Positions 1-9,140 of a DNA stretch of 29,393 nucleotides are shown here, in pieces. This DNA is from an uncultured Eubacterium sp. (lineage in GTDB: Bacteria; Bacillota; Clostridia; Lachnospirales; Lachnospiraceae): NCBI GenBank assembly GCA_910584595.1, contig CAJUBQ010000054.1, forward strand, positions 1-29,393, read 5' to 3'. Each line of letters starts with the position of its first letter. The first letter of the stretch is position 1. The notes beneath the pieces were generated by a model. It saw nothing but the letters and a program-made list of their open reading frames with translations, had not been told where the DNA came from and made no database searches. Made by a program: the position numbers and the translations under genes.

Positions 1-190
1 CCAGCGCTTACGAAGACTTAGGCGCGAAGCCCTTGCTGAGCGTCTTAGTCGTAGTACCCAAGGGGCATGCTATTAGCGATTAGTTCACCGCAGTGTTGCC
101 CCAGTCCACTCAGAGGATGTTCCAGCCAGCAAAACCATTCCGCCAGACGCAGAGTCGTTCGGGAATCCGTTAAGTAAATGACATTGATTC
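1..190. other. GC-rich segment of different origin, unidentified
   Basis: The first 180 bases are about 55% GC, while the adjoining acyltransferase gene is strongly AT-rich. The change is abrupt near 175-190, just beyond the stop codon of the last operon gene at 197. Short open stretches exist on both strands, but none has a convincing start, ribosome site or recognisable motif. The composition break suggests the end of an insertion sequence or another recombination junction. I could not recognise a transposase, terminal repeat or rRNA here. No terminator hairpin with a T-run is seen between the last gene and this segment. Confidence 0.35.
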
Positions 191-196
191 ACCAGT

Positions 197-1452
197 CTAT
201 GATAAAGGAAACATTTTTTGCAGTCCGCAAATTACCTGATTATTAACTGCCGAAACATCCCATTTTTCAAAATATTTCAGACATCTTCTGTTTTTCTTTA
301 CTACTATGCAATGCGTCCAAACTGACCAGATCATACTGACCGCTAAAGCCATCACCGTAAATATACACCCAATTACAAAATGATATTTTTCCTCCGGAAC
401 CATTATTCGCCTGCATATGTTTAAAAACAAATTCTCATCATAAGCATTCGCCAGGCATAATAATATAGAGTTATGAAACAGATAAGCCGGAAACTGAATG
501 TTTGGAAAAAAATCAAATATCCGCATCGGATTTTTTTTAAACTCTCCGACTGTTAATTCAGTCTGTGTATAACCTCTGTGTATTTCAAAACCATCAATGT
601 AACATGCTGTCAGTATCAGATAAATACTGGGAAACACATAATAATACAGTTCCATATAATTTGTCGTCTTATAATCATTGTTATAATAAATATACGAATT
701 TACAAGAATCAGCGTACACAAACCGAGCACAGATAAAACTTTTTTCTTTTTGTTTCGTCTTGCTGGTACCCCCCCCGATCATTTTTAAGACTATTTAACA
801 ACATTCCTGTAAAGAAAAAATCCAGATTAAAATAAAATGGTTTATAAATTGCAGCCGTCCATACCCCTTCCCCTGTAACCTCCATATGATATCCCATCAA
901 ACATCTGGATACAAAACCCAGGCATACGATCAGCAAGAGCATAAAACAGGTCTGCTCCTGCGACTTTACAAATCTTCTGAAAAGAAAATATCCTGCAGGA
1001 GCAATCAGATACAGCCGCATTAACGTTGTCATATACCACCCTACTCCAAATTCAAGCGGATAAAACTCTTCCTGATAATCAAAGAAAAATAGTTTTAACA
1101 AATACTTCATATGTTCTGCAGATGGCTGCAAAATCTCCGGTTTAACAAAGACAGCAACGGTTACTATCCAAAACCAATAAATTGGAATGACAGCAGCTAA
1201 CCTTTTGCCGTAATACTTTCCTACACCATACATGGAATGCTCATACTTTCCCAAATAAAATCCTGCGCCTGTTCCATAACCTGAAAGAACAAAAAAGATC
1301 CATGTCCCAGCCCAGGCAGGCGTATACAGCATCCATGCCATTTTACAATTCTCGTTCCATTCAACAGGAATAAAACCTTTTGCATGAAGCAAAAATACCA
1401 TCATAAATGCGCAAAATCTTAAAATATTTAACTTATCTGCTTTATTTTTCAT
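197..1452 (-). pseudogene. Membrane acyltransferase (Acyltransferase_3 family), frameshifted at a G8 run
   Basis: This gene encodes an integral-membrane O-acyltransferase of the Acyltransferase_3 (OafA/WecH-like) family, which would acetylate or acylate sugars of the surface polymer. Translation starts at ATG 1452, behind GGGAG, and overlaps the preceding gene by 11 bp. The N-terminal part has the family's R12...H23 arrangement in the first helix (LRFCAFMMVFLLH). That frame ends at 709 (247 aa) with a nonsense tail after a run of eight G on the coding strand (769-776). The remaining helices continue in another frame from the G-run to 197 (about 193 codons), including the AYLFHNSILL segment. 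Nine G would join the two into one protein of about 418 aa, close to family size. It may be phase-variable, a decayed gene or a sequencing error. It is the last gene of the operon. Confidence 0.8.
769..776 (-). repeat. Homopolymer G8 tract inside the acyltransferase gene
   Basis: Eight C on the plus strand (eight G on the coding strand) sit at the point where the acyltransferase reading frame is lost. With eight G the codons read CGG GGG GGG TAC and stop about 20 codons later. With nine they read CGG GGG GGG GTA and continue in the downstream frame, which stays open to 197. Such a run is unusual in AT-rich DNA and is the kind of site where slipped-strand mispairing switches genes on and off. 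Confidence 0.7.
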
Positions 1453-3841
1453 TGTTTTCTCCCACAGGATATACGATCTCGTACACTGCCCATCTCTCAT
1501 ATATCGTATGATTTAACGTGTTGACACAAATATCTTCTACTTTTTGAAATGATGGGCGTATTCCATAATATTTTTCATACAAATCAATTACATAGTTTGT
1601 TCGCTCTTCAAATCCAAAAGACTGTGCCGTAAGAAAAAGCATATGTTCATTATTGATCGCTGCTTTTGCTATATTTTCATAGTCACTATATCCATATAAG
1701 TCTAACAGCTGATTGGACGCAACCGAATAAATTTCCCAATTTCCGATAAGGTTCCATTTGTAATCCCTCCCTGCATAGTCCCATACCGATTTGCACACGC
1801 CAATAGAAAAGGCTGACGGATCTCCGGCCAAAAACAACTTGTCATTATTTTTTTCCATATAGTCCAATACTTTATGCCTTTCCTGCGTATAAGCCGCTGT
1901 TTGTGCATCATCTTGCATGACAGCAAACGAAGCTGTGCAGATAACAGCAAACAGCACACATCCGGTTACGTATATTTTTTTAACACTAATCTTATTTTTC
2001 TGAAACCATTCTGCTTCTCGTTTGCTTTCCTCTGATAAAATCAGACAAAGAATCGTCCCTAATAAATAAGCAGGCATGACTACCCGATATAACGCCCGCT
2101 GTATCAAATAATATAAGAAATCAACCCCCAGCGTACCAATGCAAACGGAGCATATCTGCATCCGACCTCTTCTCGTCTTTGCACAAATCAAATTCGTCAA
2201 AAATACCGCCCAAAAAACCCACTTGCATACTGCAGTACTTGAATGAAAATCTGAAACAGAGCGAAAATACTCTATCAAATATCCAATACCGTCAAAATTA
2301 TATTTGTTTTCTGCATGATTCCACTCAATAAGCTTTTGCATATTTTCTTTTGATACAGCATCTTTGATATAGTAAAATACCTGATAACATGCATCATAAT
2401 CCGCTTTAGACATGCCGGCCTGTTGAAACCTTTCTTCGTCATACGGAACTACTGCACAATCCAGAGCTTCACTCCGTAACTCTCCCCAGGTTAGAAATTC
2501 TTTTTGCAGCGGATTGCGCTCTGTCAATATCCTATGACTTTGTATTCCAAACACCATAATCCCAAACGCAGCAGCTTCCAATATGAGATACTTTGCATTC
2601 CTGTGACGAATCAGCTCATAGATACATAACACCGCAAGCATTACAAGCGCGGTCTTGATTGTTTCGGCACGAATCAGCGCTGCCAGAATAAAGTATAAAA
2701 TGCCTGCAAGAAAATGTAAGACGGCATCTTTCTTCCTCTTTTCAAATACCTTTTTAAATGCATATAGGATTGCCGCCGTTCCCGCAATCACTGACGCATA
2801 CGCAGCTACCGTAAATGTAAAATGGCTAATCAACAGATAAAAACTGATATCTAAAATGATGATTCTTGCAAAAACAAACAGCGGTCTTACGGATACCCCT
2901 TCTAACGTTATTTTATCCAGATAAAGAAAGGAAATTATATAGGTAAAAATATACAAAACAGTTACCCAATTGACTCCTGGCACATACGTAAATAACGCTT
3001 TTAAAATCCATCCTGTCACAATATGCATATTTATGATGTATTCGCATGGCAGCCCATATCCTCCTCCCGCAATTGCAACCATAGTTGTATCATCGCATGT
3101 CGCATACAGCAGTCTGTCCGTAAGGATGATAAAAATCAATAAAGCCGCCTGGCTAAGCAGACATATCCCATATTGCTCTTTTCTGATTCTTTTCTCATCA
3201 TAAGCTGACATATGTGCTCTATATGCTAAAGAAAGGCGATCCAAACCTCTGTCATATATATGCCAGATCCGACTGATACTGACGCAGATCCATTTCATTA
3301 ACCTGATTTTTATCAAAAAAACATAGAAGAAACAAGTGCAAAACAATATGAGAATGGATACAAAAAGATTGATCTGCACCGTCTGCCGTTCTATTGCAAT
3401 TTCCTGTATCGTATATGCTTGTCCTACAGGCGCATGTACATAAATCCGAATGAATCGGTCTGTGCGAAAATCGTCTGCAAACTGTATTTTCTCATCTCCT
3501 GCAGATAATTTCCCGCTAACTAATGCTTTCGTCGTCTCATGACCATCCCCAGAATGATACAGATCTATAAAAATATCCTGCTCCAGCGGTTCTAACAGCA
3601 AGTCAAGCGCTTCATAAGCCTGTATCCCTTCCCCGAGATCAAAGATAAAATAAGCATCTTCCTTCTGATTAACAAAACGGTTCCCTTCCTGCATATAACC
3701 TTCCCCATGCGCTGCCGACAAATCCTCGTAAGAGCTGACAACTCCCCGCGAAACAATCATATCCGGTTTTATTGCATATATACACAACATACTAAGCATC
3801 AAAGCCGTCACGGCACAAAATATTTTTGGAATGCGCCCCAT
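1442..3841 (-). CDS. Polytopic membrane protein, GT-C glycosyltransferase-like
   Basis: This 799-residue membrane protein has one N-terminal helix (about 5-24), an extracytoplasmic beta-rich domain (about 30-150), a second helix near 158-177, and then many hydrophobic segments between about 225 and 650. The C-terminal region (about 670-799) is soluble. An Asp-Asp pair (250-251, in YATCDDTT) directly follows a transmembrane helix, as the catalytic acidic motif does in GT-C transferases that use polyprenyl-phosphate sugars. I infer that it transfers a sugar to the polymer on the outer face. The exact family is not recognised. The start is ATG 3841 behind AAGGAGG with good spacing. It lies between the YfhO/acyltransferase fusion and the terminal acyltransferase, which supports a decoration role. 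Confidence 0.6.
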   Translation of the reverse strand: MGRIPKIFCAVTALMLSMLCIYAIKPDMIVSRGVVSSYEDLSAAHGEGYMQEGNRFVNQKEDAYFIFDLGEGIQAYEALDLLLEPLEQDIFIDLYHSGDGHETTKALVSGKLSAGDEKIQFADDFRTDRFIRIYVHAPVGQAYTIQEIAIERQTVQINLFVSILILFCTCFFYVFLIKIRLMKWICVSISRIWHIYDRGLDRLSLAYRAHMSAYDEKRIRKEQYGICLLSQAALLIFIILTDRLLYATCDDTTMVAIAGGGYGLPCEYIINMHIVTGWILKALFTYVPGVNWVTVLYIFTYIISFLYLDKITLEGVSVRPLFVFARIIILDISFYLLISHFTFTVAAYASVIAGTAAILYAFKKVFEKRKKDAVLHFLAGILYFILAALIRAETIKTALVMLAVLCIYELIRHRNAKYLILEAAAFGIMVFGIQSHRILTERNPLQKEFLTWGELRSEALDCAVVPYDEERFQQAGMSKADYDACYQVFYYIKDAVSKENMQKLIEWNHAENKYNFDGIGYLIEYFRSVSDFHSSTAVCKWVFWAVFLTNLICAKTRRGRMQICSVCIGTLGVDFLYYLIQRALYRVVMPAYLLGTILCLILSEESKREAEWFQKNKISVKKIYVTGCVLFAVICTASFAVMQDDAQTAAYTQERHKVLDYMEKNNDKLFLAGDPSAFSIGVCKSVWDYAGRDYKWNLIGNWEIYSVASNQLLDLYGYSDYENIAKAAINNEHMLFLTAQSFGFEERTNYVIDLYEKYYGIRPSFQKVEDICVNTLNHTIYERWAVYEIVYPVGENNEK

Positions 3842-3872
3842 TCATATCCTCCTTTTCGAGCATTTTCTTCAT

Positions 3873-6800
3873 TTATTTTCCAAATACCTGTATCCCAAGA
3901 TCAAAATTTTTCTTTTTCCCATTGACCATAGCATATCCGTGATCTTCTGATTCTTTTTTGTAATTGCTTCTATAAAAAGTAAATCTGTCTCCTGATACGA
4001 TAGCTTCGGCAGTCATTCTAACCGCATATGTACTTCCGTCATCGATCTTCGTTGAAGATGGGAATTTGAACCTGATATATTCATTATCTTTGAGTTTCGC
4101 CGTATCAAGCTTCAATTCATTTTTCACACTTTGGCTCTGCATGTCTATCAGCTCGCACTTTAAAATACTTGTATTCTCCTGCATATACGTACCAACCTTG
4201 ACAGCAATTCCTGTAATTTTATTCCCTTGCGGAGTAAAGATCTGTTCATAAATATCTCCTGTTTCTACAGCGCCGATAATCTCCGTCATATCCATATTTG
4301 AAGTGTAGATCGATTTTGCAGGCATCATCCAGACTGCTGCGCATGTGCACAAAGATACGACCGCAACGAATCCCACCGTTATGTATCTGGGACAAAGAAA
4401 CCTTTTCCCAAATCTGCACAAAATATCTTCACCAAATAATCTGATTTGCTCTATAAAAAAACCAACCGCATAGATCCAGATTACAACTGCAATTACAGCT
4501 GCCGGAAACCAGGATGCGTAATACCACTCCTGCGTATGCAGTATATTTTTCCATAAAACAGTACGGAAAAAGTTATGATCGTGCATCAATAAAATACCAA
4601 ACGTACCCGCCGCAAAATAGTTCATCATTACATTTTTCTTTATCTTTAAATTTTTAAAAAAGAAAAACAATGCCGTTCCCCCGATTATATTTGTAATCGA
4701 AGATTCATCATACATCGTATTCATGATAAACTGAAGCGTTCCATGATTCGGACTTTGTATATACAAAAAACGCACCATCCATAATCCAATCCATATCGCA
4801 AAAAAAACGCCAAACATTATTTTTTTGCTGCTGCAAATATCCAGCGGCCATCTTTTCAGATTAAGCGCAAGCACATAAAACAGGACAAACAGCAATAATT
4901 CACTGCTCAATGGCTGAACATAGGAACTAAAATAACCAATGATCTTGGAACCTGTTTCAAAATACAAAAGAAGCAAAAGCAGCCATCTGGCCTGTTTTTT
5001 ATTTAGTTTTTCCGAAGCCATCGACAAAAACGGCAGCAGCAAATAAAACGCTAAATACGACGCAGCAAACCCATGCGAATTTCCGGTCATTGGCAGCCAG
5101 ACACTCACCCAATTTGAAAATTTCAGGGAAACTCCAAACCCAATAGCCGCCATCGCAAACGCTACCGAATAAAATAACACTTGCGTCCACATCTTTATAA
5201 ACCTTTTAGACGAAAATTTCTGATCTACCAAATGCCAGCAGCTAATGGCCAAAAAGCAATCAAAGCAAAGCTTTCCAATCGGCACTAAAAATAATGCAAA
5301 CACCCTGTTTGCGGACATCCCCTCCATTTCAAATGCGCCGCCATGCAAAACACAATGATGCGCAATAATAAAAAGCATACAACTAATACGGCATAATTCT
5401 ATATTTGACTCCCGTTTTGCACGTTTCTGCAAATGAGCTTGTGCAGCAGAACCATCCGCAAGCGTATGCTGCCTTCTGTTTTTTACATAGAAGAGTATTC
5501 CAAGCGTAAACACAAACAATATGGTCATAAAAAGATAATGCTCTGCTCCTAATTGTTTTTTCATACATGCAGAAGGAAAGAACACAAACATACTGACAGC
5601 AGAAACCGAACAAGCCACTAATAAATAACCGCTTGCCGTTATTATTTTCACTACGTACGTCCTCACGTACTCGTTTTTACTCACACATAAAATCTTTGCC
5701 ATTAGTACTTCTACCGTATTTTCCGTCCAAACAATAACATTCGCCGCTTTTTTCCATAACAATAACAGCAAAAGACATCCGATTCCAGTCAAAATCAATC
5801 CATAGGTTACTGCTTTCGGCTGATATCGGATCTCTACTTCATGTACTCCCTTTGTGATTTCAGCCCCAAGCAAAGATACATTTACTTTACACGTACGAAC
5901 TTCTTTTCCATCTACATATACATGCCAATCTGCTGTGTATGGTATCGAAAAAGACAAATACCTCGCCTGTTCTCCAACCTCTATACGAAACTTCACCCTA
6001 TCTTGTGAAAAATCATGCAGTTGAAATGCTTGCCTCCTGCTCTCTGCCAGTTTTTTTAGCATCTGCTTATTTTGAGAAATTTGTACATCAGCGCTCCGCT
6101 CCCCATCTACAATCGTATATTGGAGCAATGCATCATCTTTCTCACGGTCGGTCAGAGTTTCAAACTGCTCGAAAGACATTTGCTTTTCATTTGCAAAAGC
6201 CAGCGGATAATAATTTTCATTTTCATAAAGACGGATATGATTTACTTTCTTTACAAAACGAAAGCTTTCCGGTAATTTCAGTTCTGGCTCATCCGTCATA
6301 AAATATTTAACACCCAGGTAGCTCATAAGATTGTATCTGTTTCCTACTCCGTTAATATAATTCAGCTGGCTTCCTGAAATGTCACCGGGAGAAATATCAT
6401 TTTTCATTAAATCGGGAATATTTGGCGGAGCTGCAACATAAATTCCTAATGTCTGTAAAAACTTTATATAACTTGCATTGTTCAGTGAATTATAATTCTT
6501 TAATCCAAAATATCTTTGAGCCATAGCATCATTTTGCGATGGTATTTCTTTGTCATCCACTACGGAATCAAACGTCTTATTGATCCTGAAAAAAGAAGGA
6601 TCTGCTTCCTGAATCTGACGGATCATCTTCGCGCTCGTATCCTCATAACTGCTGTGTGCTTCTTCACTATATTCAGATACTGACTGTCTCACACCATAAC
6701 AATGATAATAATTAACTCCTTCATCTGTCAGCAAGGCGACCATCATCAACAGGTATATCCCTGATTTACGATATGTTGTTTTTGAGAACTGTAAGAGTAA

Positions 6801-8186
6801 ATAAATTCCAGCCAATAACGTATATTCCAAACACAATATATAGATAAATTTCCTGCCATAGTATAAATAGGAAAAAAAGCATTCGCCAAAATCTGTCGTT
6901 CCCAATGATAAAACGGCAACCCCACATACAATCAAAGCAAAACTGGCAAGTATTCCTGTAATCAATCCCTTTCCATGGATACCTCCATGCTTTAACATCG
7001 AATCAACCGAAACTCCAACCAAAATGCACTCTAATATCGTAATCATAAACATCCATCTTGCATTTACAGTCGCAAATGCATTTAAGATAAAAGATATGAT
7101 TGGAAATAAAATTAAAATAGATGCTATGCCGGCAATGGCAAGAAAATGTTTCCTGTATTTCTTTTCATTTATCCAATACTGCACCGCCAATATTGGCAAA
7201 AATGATGTCGTAAAACATGAAACCTGAAAATAATCCCGAATCTGAAAATATGCAGAACCGCGATACTCTCCGGTAACCGGATTCCCAAGCAGATCACCGG
7301 AAACAGATCTTATTACAGCTGTCGAAAAAACTTTCAGCTGTGGAATCCAAAGCCCCAGACCATGTGTGACGTCTTTTGCGCCATTTACTCTGTCGCTGGA
7401 CAAAGTAAGCTCGATTTGCGGAAGCAGCGCAAATGACGACAAAAGTATTACAAGAACTGCAATTCCTGCCAGCGTCACCAGCTTTGGCATCAAGGGCTTT
7501 CTTTTTTGGTATGCACGCACACATACATAAATAACCGACAACAGCCCTAATACAAAGAAAAAATAATAAGAATAAATACAGGTAAAAAACAGACTGACTA
7601 TCAATGTCCGTACTCTTCCTGTGTCAATCCATTTTTCGATTCCTAGAAAAACGATTGGCGCATATACGAGCACCGTCCCAAGCGCAAAATTATTGCCTAT
7701 AATTAAAGAATACCCGCTAAACGCATATACTACAGACGCAAGCAAAACTGCTCTTTCATCCAGCTGAAAATATTTTAAATAAATAAAAAAGGACATTCCT
7801 TCACACATGATTTTGACAATCAAAACAAAAATCATCATATTGGGAATATATGTCCTCCCAAAAAGAAAAACAATATAGGTGAATGGGTCAAAATAAGTAT
7901 CTGCATGTGAAAACATACTTGTACCAAGCCCCATGTTCCACGACCAAAAATTTCCGCCCTCCAAAATACTGTCATACAACTGATAATAGGTTGGCAGATT
8001 TGCCCGTAAAAGATCTGACCATAACCCTTTCGAACATAAAACAAAACCATCTATTACGTACTGTCTGAAAACAAATACAGATAAAGCTGCTATCACTAAT
8101 AATAAAAGAATCAGCCATTGTAACTCTTTGCATACTTTCTTTTTACTTACATGTTTATTGCATACATTCCTGAATCTGCTCTTCAT
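3873..8186 (-). CDS. YfhO-family membrane protein fused to an Acyltransferase_3 domain
   Basis: This is a very large fusion of 1437 aa. Residues about 20-815 match YfhO: a multi-helix GT-C-like core, the N-terminal loop with GLWSDLLRANLPTYYQLYDS, and an extracytoplasmic domain at about 500-790. Known YfhO proteins move a sugar from undecaprenyl phosphate onto lipoteichoic acid with a CsbB-type GT2. Residues about 926-1290 form an acyltransferase with R933 and H943/H944 (IELCRISCMLFIIAHH). A final helix and an outer beta-rich tail follow (about 1310-1437). I chose ATG 8186 (MKSRF), preceded by GGGG with nine-base spacing. It lies just after the stop of the upstream gene; an in-frame start at 8243 would intrude into that gene. 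The protein may transfer and acylate the same sugar. The domain calls are firm; the substrate is unknown. Confidence 0.82.
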   Translation of the reverse strand: MKSRFRNVCNKHVSKKKVCKELQWLILLLLVIAALSVFVFRQYVIDGFVLCSKGLWSDLLRANLPTYYQLYDSILEGGNFWSWNMGLGTSMFSHADTYFDPFTYIVFLFGRTYIPNMMIFVLIVKIMCEGMSFFIYLKYFQLDERAVLLASVVYAFSGYSLIIGNNFALGTVLVYAPIVFLGIEKWIDTGRVRTLIVSLFFTCIYSYYFFFVLGLLSVIYVCVRAYQKRKPLMPKLVTLAGIAVLVILLSSFALLPQIELTLSSDRVNGAKDVTHGLGLWIPQLKVFSTAVIRSVSGDLLGNPVTGEYRGSAYFQIRDYFQVSCFTTSFLPILAVQYWINEKKYRKHFLAIAGIASILILFPIISFILNAFATVNARWMFMITILECILVGVSVDSMLKHGGIHGKGLITGILASFALIVCGVAVLSLGTTDFGECFFSYLYYGRKFIYILCLEYTLLAGIYLLLQFSKTTYRKSGIYLLMMVALLTDEGVNYYHCYGVRQSVSEYSEEAHSSYEDTSAKMIRQIQEADPSFFRINKTFDSVVDDKEIPSQNDAMAQRYFGLKNYNSLNNASYIKFLQTLGIYVAAPPNIPDLMKNDISPGDISGSQLNYINGVGNRYNLMSYLGVKYFMTDEPELKLPESFRFVKKVNHIRLYENENYYPLAFANEKQMSFEQFETLTDREKDDALLQYTIVDGERSADVQISQNKQMLKKLAESRRQAFQLHDFSQDRVKFRIEVGEQARYLSFSIPYTADWHVYVDGKEVRTCKVNVSLLGAEITKGVHEVEIRYQPKAVTYGLILTGIGCLLLLLLWKKAANVIVWTENTVEVLMAKILCVSKNEYVRTYVVKIITASGYLLVACSVSAVSMFVFFPSACMKKQLGAEHYLFMTILFVFTLGILFYVKNRRQHTLADGSAAQAHLQKRAKRESNIELCRISCMLFIIAHHCVLHGGAFEMEGMSANRVFALFLVPIGKLCFDCFLAISCWHLVDQKFSSKRFIKMWTQVLFYSVAFAMAAIGFGVSLKFSNWVSVWLPMTGNSHGFAASYLAFYLLLPFLSMASEKLNKKQARWLLLLLLYFETGSKIIGYFSSYVQPLSSELLLFVLFYVLALNLKRWPLDICSSKKIMFGVFFAIWIGLWMVRFLYIQSPNHGTLQFIMNTMYDESSITNIIGGTALFFFFKNLKIKKNVMMNYFAAGTFGILLMHDHNFFRTVLWKNILHTQEWYYASWFPAAVIAVVIWIYAVGFFIEQIRLFGEDILCRFGKRFLCPRYITVGFVAVVSLCTCAAVWMMPAKSIYTSNMDMTEIIGAVETGDIYEQIFTPQGNKITGIAVKVGTYMQENTSILKCELIDMQSQSVKNELKLDTAKLKDNEYIRFKFPSSTKIDDGSTYAVRMTAEAIVSGDRFTFYRSNYKKESEDHGYAMVNGKKKNFDLGIQVFGK

Positions 8187-8190
8187 TTCA

Positions 8191-9120
8191 TTATCCCCGC
8201 ACGCTGTTCCTTCGCATCCACTCCACCGTTTTTTGTATCCCATCTTCGAAACCTATTTCCGGAACAAATCCCGTATCTGCTGTTAAATCGGAAATATCTG
8301 CCTGCAAATGCATTACCTGCCTGTCCATATACGGAACCGCTCCAAATACTGGTTCTACCTGAGGATTTGCCGTTTTACATATTACTTCCATAAATTCACG
8401 CAGCTTTCTCGTTTTTCCGCTTCCAACCACATAGACCGCCCCGTCTTTTCCAGACTTTCCCATCCGGTAAAAAGCTTCTGCCGCATCTTCGCTATACAAG
8501 TAATCCCAAACCTGCTCACCTTTTGTAAACTGTGGCGTCTTTGCACTTATACAGTCGCGTATCGCACAAGATACCACAGACCATTCCCCATCTCTTGGCC
8601 CATAAGTACTCACAATTCTGCCCCATATATGTCTGATTCCCAACTTTTCACATGCAATCCTGCTCATCTGCCCAGCGCATAATTTTGCCATTCCATATCC
8701 ATTCTCCGGACGGCATGGCGTATCCGGCTTTAGCATTCCTTCCACCCTGCCGTATTCCGCCTGCGTACCTGCCCCTATATACGTCCTGCATTGCAGCTTT
8801 GCAGCCAATTGTACTGCATCTACCGCATACCGGATATTTGCAATCTGGACCTCTAAATCGTTTCTCGCATCTGTTCCATAAGTTCCTTCCCAGGAAAAAA
8901 AGTAAAACGCATCGATCGGCGGGATATTGCTGACATCTACGGTCAGCATATCCTTCATGCCACAAGAAATACAGTGAATCCCCGGCGCCTTTACAACTCT
9001 GTCTTTGCGCTTTGAGTCCGGACGGATAAATACATAGGCTTCTGTATTATATTTGATACATTTATCAAGCAAAGCTGTTCCAATCGCCCCGGTAGCTCCA
9101 ATGAGTGCAATTCGTTTCAT
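8191..9120 (-). CDS. NAD-dependent epimerase/dehydratase-like SDR for nucleotide sugar
   Basis: This 309-residue extended short-chain dehydrogenase/reductase has the dinucleotide motif GATGAIG (8-14), a Thr at about 119 (GAGTQAEYG) and the catalytic pair Y142xxxK146 (YGMAK). The later STYGPRDG segment is typical of nucleotide-sugar epimerases, dehydratases and 4-keto-reductases. It probably performs a late epimerisation or reduction in the CDP-sugar pathway of this locus. It does not look like CDP-glucose 4,6-dehydratase (RfbG). ATG 9120 follows GGAG closely. The gene lies 20 bp after the cyclase gene and 4 bp before the chosen start of the YfhO fusion, so it is cotranscribed. Which keto-sugar it acts on cannot be read from the sequence. 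Confidence 0.75.
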   Translation of the reverse strand: MKRIALIGATGAIGTALLDKCIKYNTEAYVFIRPDSKRKDRVVKAPGIHCISCGMKDMLTVDVSNIPPIDAFYFFSWEGTYGTDARNDLEVQIANIRYAVDAVQLAAKLQCRTYIGAGTQAEYGRVEGMLKPDTPCRPENGYGMAKLCAGQMSRIACEKLGIRHIWGRIVSTYGPRDGEWSVVSCAIRDCISAKTPQFTKGEQVWDYLYSEDAAEAFYRMGKSGKDGAVYVVGSGKTRKLREFMEVICKTANPQVEPVFGAVPYMDRQVMHLQADISDLTADTGFVPEIGFEDGIQKTVEWMRRNSVRG

Positions 9121-9140
9121 TTTCTCCAGCCCTTTCCATC

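Noticed and set aside
1..190. Fragment of an rRNA gene or transposase
   Set aside because: No conserved rRNA segment could be recognised, and the short frames on both strands show no transposase motif, so only the composition break is reported.
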